From positions 1 to 54,003 of the forward strand of contig JBOGWB010000049.1 of assembly GCA_050693035.1 (NCBI GenBank): a stretch of 54,003 nucleotides of DNA. The letters run 5' to 3'. This document shows, in pieces, positions 31,497 to 39,874 of the stretch. Source of the DNA: DASYVD01 sp050693035 (GTDB taxonomy: Bacteria; Actinomycetota; UBA4738; CALAEC01). The translations under genes were made by a program, and so were the position numbers. The notes under the pieces were generated by a model. That model saw only the letters and a list, made by a program, of their open reading frames with translations, was not told where the DNA came from and made no database searches. Position 1 is the stretch's first letter, and each line of letters opens with the position of its first letter.

Positions 31497-32189
31497 TCAG
31501 GCTCGGATGGGGCCGGACCCGCCCGACGTGCCGACGGCCGACGCGATCCAACCCGGGCACCCGCCGATGCGGGTCTTCCGGGCAGACCGCGAGAGTCCCA
31601 GGTGGGCCAGCGCGCCGTCCAGCCGCTCCAGGACCTCGGCGGCTTCCCGCTCGGTCGCGATCACAGCGAGGTAGTCGTCGACCCAGCGGAGGAAGCGCAC
31701 CCCGATGGCCTCGTCGACCGACCGGAGGACCGCGTTGGCCAGGACCGCCGAGGCCGGAGGGCCGATGGGCAGCCCGCGATAGCCGAGTGAAGCCCATCCC
31801 TCGAGCATCGCCGCCGCCTCGGCGGCGTCCCCGGGCGAGGCCCCGGCCGCCAGAAGGCTTCGGGCCACCGTGTCCGGCCCCACCGAGGGAAAGAACGCCT
31901 CCACGTCGGTGCTCAGGAAGACCTGGCGGCCCGTGGCCCACCCTCGGGCCGCACGAAGCCCCCTCCGGAGGCGCCGGAGGGACGTCTCGACGGGCTCGAG
32001 ACGCCACCCGCTCCCGGGCCGCAGAACCCGGTTGGCCACGACGCGGCCGGGAAGCCTCGGCTCCAGCGTCGCGGCCACCCTCCCTCCGAGGTCGTGCCAG
32101 GTCCGAGCGTCGCGCGCGGAGAGGCGGGCCATCAGCCTGGGCGGACCCCCCGCTCGCGGGCGGACCTCGATCTCGATGGGATCGAACAC
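31497..32189 (-). CDS. Free-standing compact reverse transcriptase
   Basis: 230 aa. GTG 32189 has GGGAGAGG 4 nt upstream. The palm motifs are clear: motif A FLSTDVEAFFPSV (D95), motif B GLPIGPPASAVLANAVL (139-155), motif C FLRWVDDYLAV with D171 and D172, and the motif D region ending LGLSRSARKT (K205). The catalytic aspartates are intact, so activity is likely. Trp in place of the usual Tyr or Phe before VDD is unusual. The protein has no thumb/X domain, no HNH endonuclease and no Cas1 or accessory fusion, so it is not an intact group II intron maturase; no retron RNA or CRISPR array is seen nearby. It sits between an M20 peptidase and an amidohydrolase gene, all on the minus strand. Its class and role are unknown. 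Confidence 0.8.
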   Translation of the reverse strand: MFDPIEIEVRPRAGGPPRLMARLSARDARTWHDLGGRVAATLEPRLPGRVVANRVLRPGSGWRLEPVETSLRRLRRGLRAARGWATGRQVFLSTDVEAFFPSVGPDTVARSLLAAGASPGDAAEAAAMLEGWASLGYRGLPIGPPASAVLANAVLRSVDEAIGVRFLRWVDDYLAVIATEREAAEVLERLDGALAHLGLSRSARKTRIGGCPGWIASAVGTSGGSGPIRA

Positions 32190-32288
32190 GAAGCCTCTCC
32201 CGGTCCGGGGGAGGCCGGTCCGAGGCGTTTCTACCGCGGGCGCCCGACTCCAGACAATCGGCTGCTCGGGTGGAAGTTTCCTCCCCCG

Positions 32289-32311
32289 CCGGGGGGTGGG
32301 GTATCCCCCGG
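32289..32311 (-). terminator. GC-rich hairpin after the M20 peptidase gene
   Basis: Seven-base-pair arms (CCGGGGG and CCCCCGG) around a 9-nt loop lie 7 nt after the peptidase stop on the minus strand. There is no T-tract, so termination is uncertain; the hairpin could separate the peptidase from the reverse transcriptase. Confidence 0.35.
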
Positions 32312-32317
32312 AGCTCG

Positions 32318-33652
32318 CTAGATCGTCAGGTTCCGGAGGAGCAGCGCCTCCGCCAGGCAGCCCCGCTGGAGCTCGCCGAGATCCACGCTCTCGTTGGCCC
32401 CGTGCGCCCGGCTGTCGGGATCTCCCACCCCGGTGAGCAGGATCGAGGCTTCCGGATACGCCTCGGAGAAGGCGGAGACGAAGGGGATGGTTCCGCCCAT
32501 GCCGATCTCCACCGGGGCGGTCCCCCACGCCTCCTGGAAGGCCTTCCTCGCAGCCTCGTAGACCGTCCCCTCTGCCTTGACGGCGAAGGGGTGGGCGCTG
32601 GCCCCCGGGGTCACAGCCACCCGGGCCCCCCACGGAGCGTTCGACTCCAGATGCTCCACCAGGGCCTCCATGGCCCGGTCCGGATCGTCGCCCGGAGCGA
32701 TGCGCAGGCTGACCTTCGCTCGGGCCGCCGGTACCAGGGTGTTCGAGGCCTCGGCCACGGGGGTGGCGTCGATGGCCAGCACGGACACCGAGGGCCTGCT
32801 CCACGTCCGGGAGGTCAGGCCTCCTTGGCCGATGAGCTGGAGCCCGTCCACGGCGCCGGCGTCCGACCGAAGCTCCTCCTCGGTGAGGTCGAGCGGATCG
32901 GCCTCGGTGGCCACGAGCCCAGGGATGGCCACGTTGCCGCGCTCGTCGTGAAGCGTGGCCAGGAGCCTGCTCATCACGGTGAGGGCGTCGGGCAGGGGCC
33001 CTCCGTACTGTCCGCTGTGGATGCCATGGTCCAGCGTCCGCACCTCGACCACGCAGTCCACCAACCCCCGCAGCGAGATGGTCAGAGCGGGGCGCCCCAC
33101 TCGCCAGTTCCCCGAATCGGCCAGCACGATGACGTCGCATCTGAGGAGGTCGCCGTAGCGCTCGAGGAACGCCGTGAGCGTGGGGGACCCGATCTCCTCT
33201 TCGCCCTCCACGAACACCGCGAGCCCCACCCCGAGGTCGTCTCCGAGCGCCCGCAGGGCCGTCGAGTGCACCACGATCCCGGCCTTGTCGTCGGAGGAAC
33301 CCCGGCCGTAGAGGCGTCCGTCCCGCTCGGTGGGCTCGAACGGAGGCGTTTCCCAGAGCGCTGGATCCCCGGTCGGCTGCACGTCGTGGTGGGCGTATAG
33401 GAGGACGGTGGGCGCTCCCGGAGGAGCCGGCCTGCTCCCGAGGACCGCGGGGTGCGCCCCCTCGATCTCCAGGTACCGGACCCCCTGGAGGCCGGCGGCC
33501 GCCAGGATCTCCGCGGTGGTCTCGGCGGAGCGGCGGACATCGGCCGGATCGAACCCTGGGGCGCTCACCGACGGTATGCGCACGAGGCGTTCCAGATCCG
33601 CCCTCGTCTCGGACATCAGCTCGGCGGTGCCGGTACGAAGGTCCTCGGTCAC
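32318..33652 (-). CDS. M20-family metallopeptidase (dipeptidase)
   Basis: 444 aa. Zinc motifs: LLYAHHDVQP (His about 88), GRGSSDDKAG (bridging Asp about 121), EGEEEIGSP (catalytic Glu about 150), LADSGN (about 179) and the C-terminal SRAHGANESVD (His about 423). The central GIHSGQYGG (about 210) belongs to the dimerisation domain. The enzyme hydrolyses dipeptides or acyl-amino acids in the cytosol. GTG 33652 has GAGGAGGAGG about 5 nt upstream. It is the first gene of the minus-strand run peptidase, reverse transcriptase, amidohydrolase. Confidence 0.9.
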   Translation of the reverse strand: MTEDLRTGTAELMSETRADLERLVRIPSVSAPGFDPADVRRSAETTAEILAAAGLQGVRYLEIEGAHPAVLGSRPAPPGAPTVLLYAHHDVQPTGDPALWETPPFEPTERDGRLYGRGSSDDKAGIVVHSTALRALGDDLGVGLAVFVEGEEEIGSPTLTAFLERYGDLLRCDVIVLADSGNWRVGRPALTISLRGLVDCVVEVRTLDHGIHSGQYGGPLPDALTVMSRLLATLHDERGNVAIPGLVATEADPLDLTEEELRSDAGAVDGLQLIGQGGLTSRTWSRPSVSVLAIDATPVAEASNTLVPAARAKVSLRIAPGDDPDRAMEALVEHLESNAPWGARVAVTPGASAHPFAVKAEGTVYEAARKAFQEAWGTAPVEIGMGGTIPFVSAFSEAYPEASILLTGVGDPDSRAHGANESVDLGELQRGCLAEALLLRNLTI

Positions 33653-33741
33653 GCGGCCTCCTCCTCAGCGGGGTCCGCCGAGCCTACCAGGGCCTAAGGG
33701 TTCCCGGCTCGGGTTCCGAAGACCTCACCAGGGGCAGCACA

Positions 33742-33759
33742 TACGCCGATCACGGCGTA
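33742..33759. promoter_or_regulatory. Perfect inverted repeat upstream of the FtsH-like gene (possible operator)
   Basis: TACGCCG, 4 nt, CGGCGTA. The right arm overlaps a possible -10 box TAAAGT (33758-33763), so a bound dimer would cover the promoter. The start of the protease gene is about 57 nt downstream. The regulator is unknown. Confidence 0.5.
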
Positions 33760-33815
33760 AAGTGGGCGGAATCGCAAGCTGGGCCGGCTCCAGGGCCGGC
33801 GAGGAGGTCGTGCTG

Positions 33816-35615
33816 ATGAACCGGGGTCGGCGATACGCACGGTGGCTGAAACGGGCCCTGATCGGCTACGCGGCTTACCTGTTCTTCGCGTGGATCTTTC
33901 TGGGCGTCGGTCCGCAAGAGGCCACCGCGAACCCGAACGCGGTCATGGGCCAGCTCCGCCAGTTCCTCCTGACGGCGCTGGTTCTGATGTCCTTCATCGT
34001 CATCCAGTTCGTGGCGATGTTCTGGTTCCTGGCCCGGGGCACGACCTACACGATCTACCCCAACGAGTACGACCGCACCTTCGACGACGTCCGGGGCCAG
34101 CCCGCCGCGGTGAAGTCGACGAAGGAGGTTCTGCGCCTGTTCCTCGGGTTCAAGAACTTCCGGCAGATGGGCGGGTACCCGCCGCACGGCATCCTGTTCG
34201 AAGGACCCCCGGGCACCGGGAAGACGCTGATGGCCAAGGCCGTGGCGGGGGCTTCCGGCGTGCCGTTCCTCTTCGCCAGCGGCAGCGGCTTCGCCAGCAC
34301 GTTCATGGGGATCGCCCCCCTCAAGGTTCGCCGGATGTTCAAGCGCGCCCGGGGCATGTCGGACAAGTACGGCGGCGCCGTGATCTTCGTCGACGAGCTG
34401 GACGCGCTCGGTGCGAGCCGAGGCGCCGTATCCCAGCGCTTCGACGGGAACGAGCAGCCCTCCCTCCCCAACCGCATGATCATGGGGATGGGCATGGGCG
34501 GCGGTATGGGCATGGGGGCCGTCAACGAGCTCCTGGTTCAGATGGACGGGTTCGTCATGCCGAAAGGTCTCTGGCGGCACATCCGTCGGGTGTTCCGACT
34601 CGGCAAGCCGAAGATCCCCCAGTACAACATCCTGGTCATCGGGGCGACGAACCGGGCCGCCACGCTCGACCCGGCGCTCCTGCGACCGGGACGCTTCGAC
34701 CGGAAGATCCACGTGGGGCTGCCCGACCACGAGGGCCGGCAGGACATCGCCCGGTACTACTTGGCCAAGGCTCGGCACGAGCCGATCGACGTCGAGAAGG
34801 TCGCCCGGATGACGCAGGGCTACTCTCCGGCGATGATCCAGAACATCGTGAACGAGGCGCTGATCTTCGCCCTGCAAGACGGCCGGGACGCGCTCCGGTG
34901 GGACGACCTGTGGCAGGCCAAGCTGGTGGAGGAGATCGGTCTGAAGCAACCCGTGAAGCTGACGCCTCGGGAGAAGGAGATGGTGGCCGTCCACGAGGCC
35001 GCGCACGCCGTCGCGTCCTACACGCTCCAGCGGGGTGAGCGTCAGATCCAGGTGATCACGATCCAGAAGCGCGAGGGCGCGCTGGGCCTGGTCCACGGGC
35101 AGTCGATCGAGGACCTCTACACGGAGTCCCAGAAGCAGATCATCGCCGAGCTCCAGGTGTTCCTGGCCGGGCTGGCCGCCGAGGAGATCTGGTTCGGGCA
35201 GACGACTTCGGGGCCGTCGTCGGACCTCCGTGCGGCCACGGCCATCGCTTCCGCGTACGTCGGCCTGTACGGCATGGGGCGGAGCCTCGTCTCCGTGGGG
35301 GCCATGCAGCCCACCATGATGGACGGTGACCCCATCCGGGCGGTCCTCTCCGACCCCGAACGCAGGAAGGAGGTCGACGAGCTCCTCAACGACTGCCGCC
35401 GACGGGCGAAGAAGCTGCTCCTCGAGAAGCGCCACGTGGTGGAGGGACTCCGCGACGCACTGCTCGAGCGGGAGGAGCTCATCGGCGACGAGATCGAGGA
35501 GATCATGGCCCAGCTCGGCGAGCGGGAGCCGCTCGTGCCGATCGGCGCGGGGGACGGCCACGCCCAGGGGAACGGCCCGGTGAGCGGGAACGGACCGCCC
35601 GCAGGAGCCACCTAG
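33816..35615 (+). CDS. FtsH-like membrane AAA+ metalloprotease (divergent)
   Basis: 599 aa. Two membrane segments (about 14-31 and 51-73), AAA+ core with Walker A GPPGTGKT (130-137), Walker B VIFVDELD (189-196) and arginine fingers in RPGRFDR (290-296), then the M41 protease with HEAAH (393-397) and the third zinc ligand in SGPSSDLRAA (D470). It degrades membrane and soluble proteins at the inner membrane. Unlike standard FtsH it has a Met/Gly-rich insert (about 221-234, MIMGMGMGGGMGMG), a second insert (about 246-270) and a Gly/Asn-rich tail, and its short inter-membrane loop lacks the usual periplasmic domain. ATG 33816 has GAGGAGG 8 nt upstream. A palindrome lies in the promoter region. 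Confidence 0.9.
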   Translation: MNRGRRYARWLKRALIGYAAYLFFAWIFLGVGPQEATANPNAVMGQLRQFLLTALVLMSFIVIQFVAMFWFLARGTTYTIYPNEYDRTFDDVRGQPAAVKSTKEVLRLFLGFKNFRQMGGYPPHGILFEGPPGTGKTLMAKAVAGASGVPFLFASGSGFASTFMGIAPLKVRRMFKRARGMSDKYGGAVIFVDELDALGASRGAVSQRFDGNEQPSLPNRMIMGMGMGGGMGMGAVNELLVQMDGFVMPKGLWRHIRRVFRLGKPKIPQYNILVIGATNRAATLDPALLRPGRFDRKIHVGLPDHEGRQDIARYYLAKARHEPIDVEKVARMTQGYSPAMIQNIVNEALIFALQDGRDALRWDDLWQAKLVEEIGLKQPVKLTPREKEMVAVHEAAHAVASYTLQRGERQIQVITIQKREGALGLVHGQSIEDLYTESQKQIIAELQVFLAGLAAEEIWFGQTTSGPSSDLRAATAIASAYVGLYGMGRSLVSVGAMQPTMMDGDPIRAVLSDPERRKEVDELLNDCRRRAKKLLLEKRHVVEGLRDALLEREELIGDEIEEIMAQLGEREPLVPIGAGDGHAQGNGPVSGNGPPAGAT

Positions 35616-35637
35616 GCACCTAGGCCCCAGACGCTCT

Positions 35638-35850
35638 TTAGTTCAGGCGTGCAGGGTGCATGGGGCTGACCACGAGCCCCCAATCCGGGTCGGCGGCGGG
35701 TTCCACGTCGTCGTGGCCCCACCGTCCCTGGCAGCAAGGAGCAGCCCGCTCGTCCTCACGCCCCTGCGTGTAGGCGAGCCGCCAGATCCCCCAGCTGCCC
35801 GCTCCGGACAGCACCATCCAGCCGAATGCTACCGACGCCTCCAGCCACAT
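35638..35850 (-). CDS. Small membrane protein of unknown function
   Basis: 70 aa with one N-terminal membrane segment (about residues 5-26) and a polar tail with a CC pair. On the minus strand TAGCAT lies 9 nt before ATG 35850, matching the leaderless pattern of this genome; that and the sensible topology are the only support. It ends 22 nt from the convergent FtsH-like gene. I recognise no family. Confidence 0.45.
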   Translation of the reverse strand: MWLEASVAFGWMVLSGAGSWGIWRLAYTQGREDERAAPCCQGRWGHDDVEPAADPDWGLVVSPMHPARLN

Positions 35851-35979
35851 CGTGGCGACATGCTACCCGGTCCCCCCGATTTCCATGCAATCCGCAAAGA
35901 AGACCAGGCCCGTTTCCATCACATTGCCAGGTGCACTGCCCTTTGGGGAACGACGGGCCGGCTCGGAAATGCACAACGA

Positions 35980-35992
35980 TTGACAACGTCAA
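35980..35992. promoter_or_regulatory. Short inverted repeat TTGAC-N3-GTCAA
   Basis: Perfect 5-bp arms around AAC, in a 166-nt gap (35851-36016) of lower GC. The gap lies upstream of the small membrane protein gene and behind an acyl-CoA dehydrogenase gene. It might be a weak operator or part of a terminator. I see no other feature in this gap. Confidence 0.25.
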
Positions 35993-36016
35993 CAAGGGAC
36001 CGTCGGCCCCGGTCGG

Positions 36017-37162
36017 TCAGTCCTGTCCCGACAGATGCTGACCGATGATCATCCGCTGGACCTGGTTGGTCCCCTCGACGATCTGAAGGGCCTTGGCCTC
36101 GCGCATGTAGCGTTCCGCCGGGTACTCCTGCATGTAGCCGTACCCCCCGTGGGCCTGGACGGCGTTCGTGGTCACCCGCATGGCCACGTCGGAGGCGAAG
36201 AGCTTGGCCATGGCGCACGCTACGGGGTCGCGCTGGCCCTGGTCCCGGGCCCGGGCGACGTCCCGGTACAACCTTCGGGCCGCCTCCACGTCGGTGGCCA
36301 TGTCGGCCAGCATGAACTGGAGGCCCTCGAACTCGATCACCGGCCGGCCGAACTGCTCTCGCTCCCGGGCGAAGGAGACGGCCGCGTCGAGAGCGGCCTG
36401 CCCCAGGCCCACGGAACAGGCGGCGATGCCCATCCGGCCAGAGTCGAGGGCCGCCAGGGCGATCCGAAACCCCTGCCCCTCCTCCCCCACCAGGTTCTCA
36501 CGGGGAACCCGGCATCCCTCGAACAGGAGCTCCCGCATCGGTGACGCGTGCCACCCCATCTTCTCCTCGCGCTTGCCGAAATCGAACCCCTCCCATCCCT
36601 TCTCCACGACGAAGGCGGAGATCCCTCCGGGGCCGGCGGGGCCGGTGCGGGCGAAGACCAGATAATGCTCGGCTTCCCCGGCGTGGCTGATGAACCGTTT
36701 GGCGCCGGTCAGCCGGTAGGAGTCGCCGTCACGGTCGGCTCGGGTCCTGAGGGAGGCGGCGTCCGAGCCAGCGGCCGCCTCGGACAGCGCGTAGGCGCCC
36801 AGCCAGTCGCCGGAGAACAGCCTGGGGAGGTATCGCTCCTTGAGGTTCTCCGACCCGTATTCGTGGACCCCATAGGCGGACAGGTGGTGGACGGAGAGGC
36901 CCACGGCGAGCGCGAGATGACCCCCGGCGACCTCCTCGAGGACGGCCAGATACGTGAGGAAGGGCTGTCCCCCGCCACCGTACTTCTCCGAGTACGGAAC
37001 TCCCCCCAGCCCCATCTCGCAGAGCTGGCGGAACAGCTCCCTGGGGAACTCGCCCTTCTCCTCGTGGGAGCGGGCGGCCGGAGCGACCCGGTCGCTGACG
37101 AATCGCCGAACCAGCTCGACGATCTCCCGCTGCTCCTCGGAGAGCCCGAAGTCTCGGTCCAA
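36017..37162 (-). CDS. Acyl-CoA dehydrogenase
   Basis: 381 aa, a standard length for the family. Three domains are visible: the N-terminal helices (LSEEQREIVELVRRFVSDRVAPAA), the FAD-binding middle (YALSEAAAGSDAASLRTRA, FISHAGEAEHYLVFARTG) and the C-terminal helices ending YMREAKALQIVEGTNQVQRMIIG, where Glu of EGT is the catalytic base. It oxidises acyl-CoA to enoyl-CoA and passes electrons to ETF; chain length is unknown. TTG 37162 is chosen because AGGAG lies 6 nt upstream and the family start follows; a reading from 37318 would overlap cysS on the other strand. It is divergent from cysS. Confidence 0.9.
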   Translation of the reverse strand: MDRDFGLSEEQREIVELVRRFVSDRVAPAARSHEEKGEFPRELFRQLCEMGLGGVPYSEKYGGGGQPFLTYLAVLEEVAGGHLALAVGLSVHHLSAYGVHEYGSENLKERYLPRLFSGDWLGAYALSEAAAGSDAASLRTRADRDGDSYRLTGAKRFISHAGEAEHYLVFARTGPAGPGGISAFVVEKGWEGFDFGKREEKMGWHASPMRELLFEGCRVPRENLVGEEGQGFRIALAALDSGRMGIAACSVGLGQAALDAAVSFAREREQFGRPVIEFEGLQFMLADMATDVEAARRLYRDVARARDQGQRDPVACAMAKLFASDVAMRVTTNAVQAHGGYGYMQEYPAERYMREAKALQIVEGTNQVQRMIIGQHLSGQD

Positions 37163-37189
37163 TACCTGCTCCTCTAGAGGGGCTTCGCC

Positions 37190-37195
37190 TATGCT
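37190..37195 (+). promoter_or_regulatory. -10 box of a putative leaderless cysS promoter
   Basis: TATGCT ends 7 nt before ATG 37203, and no ribosome-binding site lies in between. The divergent acyl-CoA dehydrogenase start is only 41 nt away. Confidence 0.45.
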
Positions 37196-37202
37196 GAGCG
37201 CG

Positions 37203-38600
37203 ATGCGGTTGTACAACACCCTCACCCGCCGGGTCGAGGAGATCCGCCCACTCCAAGGCCGTGTCGTCCGGATGTACGGGTGCGGCCCGACCGTGTACCG
37301 GCCCGTGCACATCGGCAACCTCCGGACGTTCCTGCTCTACGACCTGGTTCGGCGGGCCCTGGAGTTCGAAGGGTACGAGGTCATCCAGGTGATCAACATC
37401 ACCGACGTGGGTCACATGACGGACGACGTGGGTCAGGAAGCTCGGGACCGCATGGACATCGCCGTGGCAGACGAGGGGCTCTCGCCCCAAGAGATCGCCC
37501 AGAAGTACACGGAGATGTTCCTGGAGGATTCCCGGAAGATCGGGGTGCTCGCCGCCAACGAGTACCCGAAGGCCACCGACCACATCGGGGAGATGATCAA
37601 GCTCACTGAGCGGCTCTTCGAGCGGGGCCACGCCTACGCGCTCGATGACGGGACGGTCTACTACGACGTCCAGTCCTTCCCCGAGTACGGCAAGCTCTCT
37701 CGCAACACGCTCGACAAGCTCCAGCCGGGGCATCGGGAGCTGGAGGCGGACCCTCGGAAGAAGCACCATGCCGACTTCTCGCTGTGGAAGGCGGCGGGTT
37801 CGGGTCGGCTGATGAAGTGGGACAGCCCCTGGGGCGAGGGCTTCCCCGGCTGGCATATCGAGTGTTCCGCGATGTCCATGAAGTACCTGGGCGAACAGTT
37901 CGACATCCACACCGGGGGTGTGGACCTCGTCTTCCCTCACCACGAAGACGAGATCGCCCAGTCCGAAGGGGCCACCGGGCGCCAGGTGATCCAGCTGTGG
38001 GTCCACGGCGGGCACCTGCTGGCGGAGGCACAGAAGATGGCCAAGTCCACGGGGAACGTGTGGACCGTCCGAGATCTCGAAGCGCGCGGCCGCGACCCGC
38101 TGGCCTTCCGCCTCCTGTGCATGCAGACGAGGTATCGGTCGATGATGGACTTCCGGTGGGACGCGCTGGAGGCGGCCGACCGGACGCTCACGCGGATCCG
38201 TCAGCGGATGGCCGGATGGAGGGACGCGCCCCCCGGCGAACTCTCGCCCGAGGCCAAGGAATACGATCAGCGGTTCCGGGCGGCGGTGTCCAACGACCTC
38301 GACATGCCCGAAGCGGTGAAGGTCCTCAACGAGGTCGTGTCGTCGACCATCCGGGACGGAGACAAGTACGCCCTGCTGAACTCGTGGGACCAGATGCTGG
38401 GGCTCGACATGGATCGCCTGGCCCGGGAAGGGTTCGAGGTTCCTCCCGACGTCCAGGAGAAGCTGGAGGAGCGCGACGCGGCCCGGGCGGCCGACGACTT
38501 CGCCCGGGCCGACGCCATCCGCGAGGAGCTGGCCGCTCGGGGCTGGGAAGTCATGGACACCGCTGAGGGCACCACGGTCCGGCCCCTCGTCGGGCGGTAG
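37203..38600 (+). CDS. cysS: Cysteinyl-tRNA synthetase
   Basis: 465 aa, standard length. It charges tRNA-Cys in the cytosol. The class I motifs are HIGN (36-39) and KMAKS (278-282, Ala in place of the usual Ser). Zinc ligands are C27 (GCGPT), C221 (HIECSAMS), H246 and E250 (FPHHEDEIAQSE). The C-terminal DALR-type and anticodon regions are present, which separates it from the shorter mycothiol ligase MshC. ATG 37203 is chosen by the -10 box 7 nt upstream and by alignment of MRLYNTLTRR with the family start; ATG 37191 is also in frame. Confidence 0.95.
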   Translation: MRLYNTLTRRVEEIRPLQGRVVRMYGCGPTVYRPVHIGNLRTFLLYDLVRRALEFEGYEVIQVINITDVGHMTDDVGQEARDRMDIAVADEGLSPQEIAQKYTEMFLEDSRKIGVLAANEYPKATDHIGEMIKLTERLFERGHAYALDDGTVYYDVQSFPEYGKLSRNTLDKLQPGHRELEADPRKKHHADFSLWKAAGSGRLMKWDSPWGEGFPGWHIECSAMSMKYLGEQFDIHTGGVDLVFPHHEDEIAQSEGATGRQVIQLWVHGGHLLAEAQKMAKSTGNVWTVRDLEARGRDPLAFRLLCMQTRYRSMMDFRWDALEAADRTLTRIRQRMAGWRDAPPGELSPEAKEYDQRFRAAVSNDLDMPEAVKVLNEVVSSTIRDGDKYALLNSWDQMLGLDMDRLAREGFEVPPDVQEKLEERDAARAADDFARADAIREELAARGWEVMDTAEGTTVRPLVGR

Positions 38601-38606
38601 CCGCCC

Positions 38607-39803
38607 CTAGATCACGTTGTACTCGGGGTCGAGCTCCCCGACCAGGAACCGGTCGTAGCGGAACGGATCGATGTCCACCGTGTGCGCCCGCCCGTCCACG
38701 ATCTCCTCGGCCATCAGCTTTCCGGCGATCGGGCCGTGCATGAACCCGTGGCCCGAGAACCCCGCCATCACGTAGAAGCCCTCCGCCGTGGGGATTCGCC
38801 CCAGGATCGGGTGGGCGTCCGGGGTGACTTCGTACAGCCCGGCCCACCGTGAGAGGAGTCCCGTGTCGGCGAGGACCGGCATGCGCTTGATCGCCTCACC
38901 CAGGTGGACCTGCTCCCACTCGAGGTCCACGGTGAGCTTGAACCCGGGCGCCTCGGCGGGGTTCGACTTCCCCGTGAGGATCCCCTGGCCCTCCCGGTGG
39001 AAGTACAGCGACTCCTTGAAGAACACCACGAACGGGAAGTCGGGCGGCAGGCTTGGGATCGGCGTCGTCACGGCCATCTGCCGGCGGATCGGTTCGATGG
39101 GGATGGCCACGCCAACCATCCGGCCCAGTTCGGCGGCCCATGCCCCGCACGCATTCACCACGACCGGCGTGTCGATGGTTCCTCGCGACGTCTCCACCGC
39201 CACGATGCGGTCGCTGTCACGATGGACGCCGGTCACGGGGGTCTCGGTCAGGATCCGCACGCCCGACCTCCGAGCCCCGGTCGCGTACCCGTGCGTGACG
39301 CTGTGCGGGTCCGCGAGGCCGTCCCGCTCGTAGAACGTCCCCCCGAGCACGCGGTCGATGTTCACCAACGGGAGCAGGCCTGCCAGCTGTTCGGGTCCAA
39401 GCCACCGTGTCTCGATGCCCAGACGGTGCTGGAGGGCGACGTTGGCGCGGAACCGGTCCACGTCGGCGGGGTCGGTCAGCAGGAACAGGTAGCCGGTGAA
39501 ACGGAGGCCGACGTCCTGGCCCGGTTGATCGGGGAACCGCTCCAGCATCCGGATGCTCTCGATCGACAGGCGGATGTTGGTCTCGCTGGCGAACTGGTGG
39601 CGGATCCCGCCCGCACACGCGCCCGTCGACATCGCTCCGAGCTGTGGCTCGCGCTCGAGGAGCACCACGTCTCGGACCCCGCGCTGTGCCAGGTGGTAGG
39701 CGGTGCTGGCCCCCATCACCCCGCCGCCCACAACGACGACGTCGGCGGAGCGTGGCAGGTCGTCGGCCGCGCGGACGGAGTCCTCGGCGCTCACTTCGGC
39801 CAT
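38607..39803 (-). CDS. FAD-dependent oxidoreductase, sarcosine-oxidase-beta-like (DAO family)
   Basis: 398 aa. The FAD fold is VVVVGGGVMGASTAYHLAQRG (about 22-42), followed by LLEREPQLG and a His/Ser-rich AGGIRHQF (about 64-71, near the flavin in sarcosine and dimethylglycine oxidases). The C-terminal GFYVMAGFSGHGFMHGP (about 345-361) is typical of the family. It would oxidise a secondary or N-methyl amine to an imine and aldehyde; the substrate is unknown. It converges on cysS with a 6-nt gap. A GcvT-like folate enzyme 11 kb away could accept the released one-carbon unit, but that link is speculative. Confidence 0.85.
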   Translation of the reverse strand: MAEVSAEDSVRAADDLPRSADVVVVGGGVMGASTAYHLAQRGVRDVVLLEREPQLGAMSTGACAGGIRHQFASETNIRLSIESIRMLERFPDQPGQDVGLRFTGYLFLLTDPADVDRFRANVALQHRLGIETRWLGPEQLAGLLPLVNIDRVLGGTFYERDGLADPHSVTHGYATGARRSGVRILTETPVTGVHRDSDRIVAVETSRGTIDTPVVVNACGAWAAELGRMVGVAIPIEPIRRQMAVTTPIPSLPPDFPFVVFFKESLYFHREGQGILTGKSNPAEAPGFKLTVDLEWEQVHLGEAIKRMPVLADTGLLSRWAGLYEVTPDAHPILGRIPTAEGFYVMAGFSGHGFMHGPIAGKLMAEEIVDGRAHTVDIDPFRYDRFLVGELDPEYNVI

Positions 39804-39860
39804 GCTAGCAGGGAGCTTCGAGGCGGCCGGAAGGAGTTTGCTGCTGCGAGGGTCCGCCGA

Positions 39861-39866
39861 TACCCT
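39861..39866 (+). promoter_or_regulatory. -10 box of a putative leaderless promoter
   Basis: TACCCT ends 8 nt before ATG 39875, and no ribosome-binding site is visible. Confidence 0.35.
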
Positions 39867-39874
39867 GAGTCGCC

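Noticed and set aside
31497..32189. Reverse transcriptase as a retron, group II intron or CRISPR-linked RT
   Set aside because: No msr/msd-like RNA, no maturase or endonuclease domain, and no cas gene or repeat array was seen nearby.
31497..33140. 547-codon version of the reverse transcriptase frame
   Set aside because: The N-terminal 317 codons lie within the M20 peptidase gene in another frame and are Gly/Arg-rich; GTG 32189 has a good ribosome-binding site and begins the RT-like sequence.
31421..33400. 659-codon plus-strand open frame
   Set aside because: Antisense to the reverse transcriptase and M20 peptidase genes; no recognisable domain.
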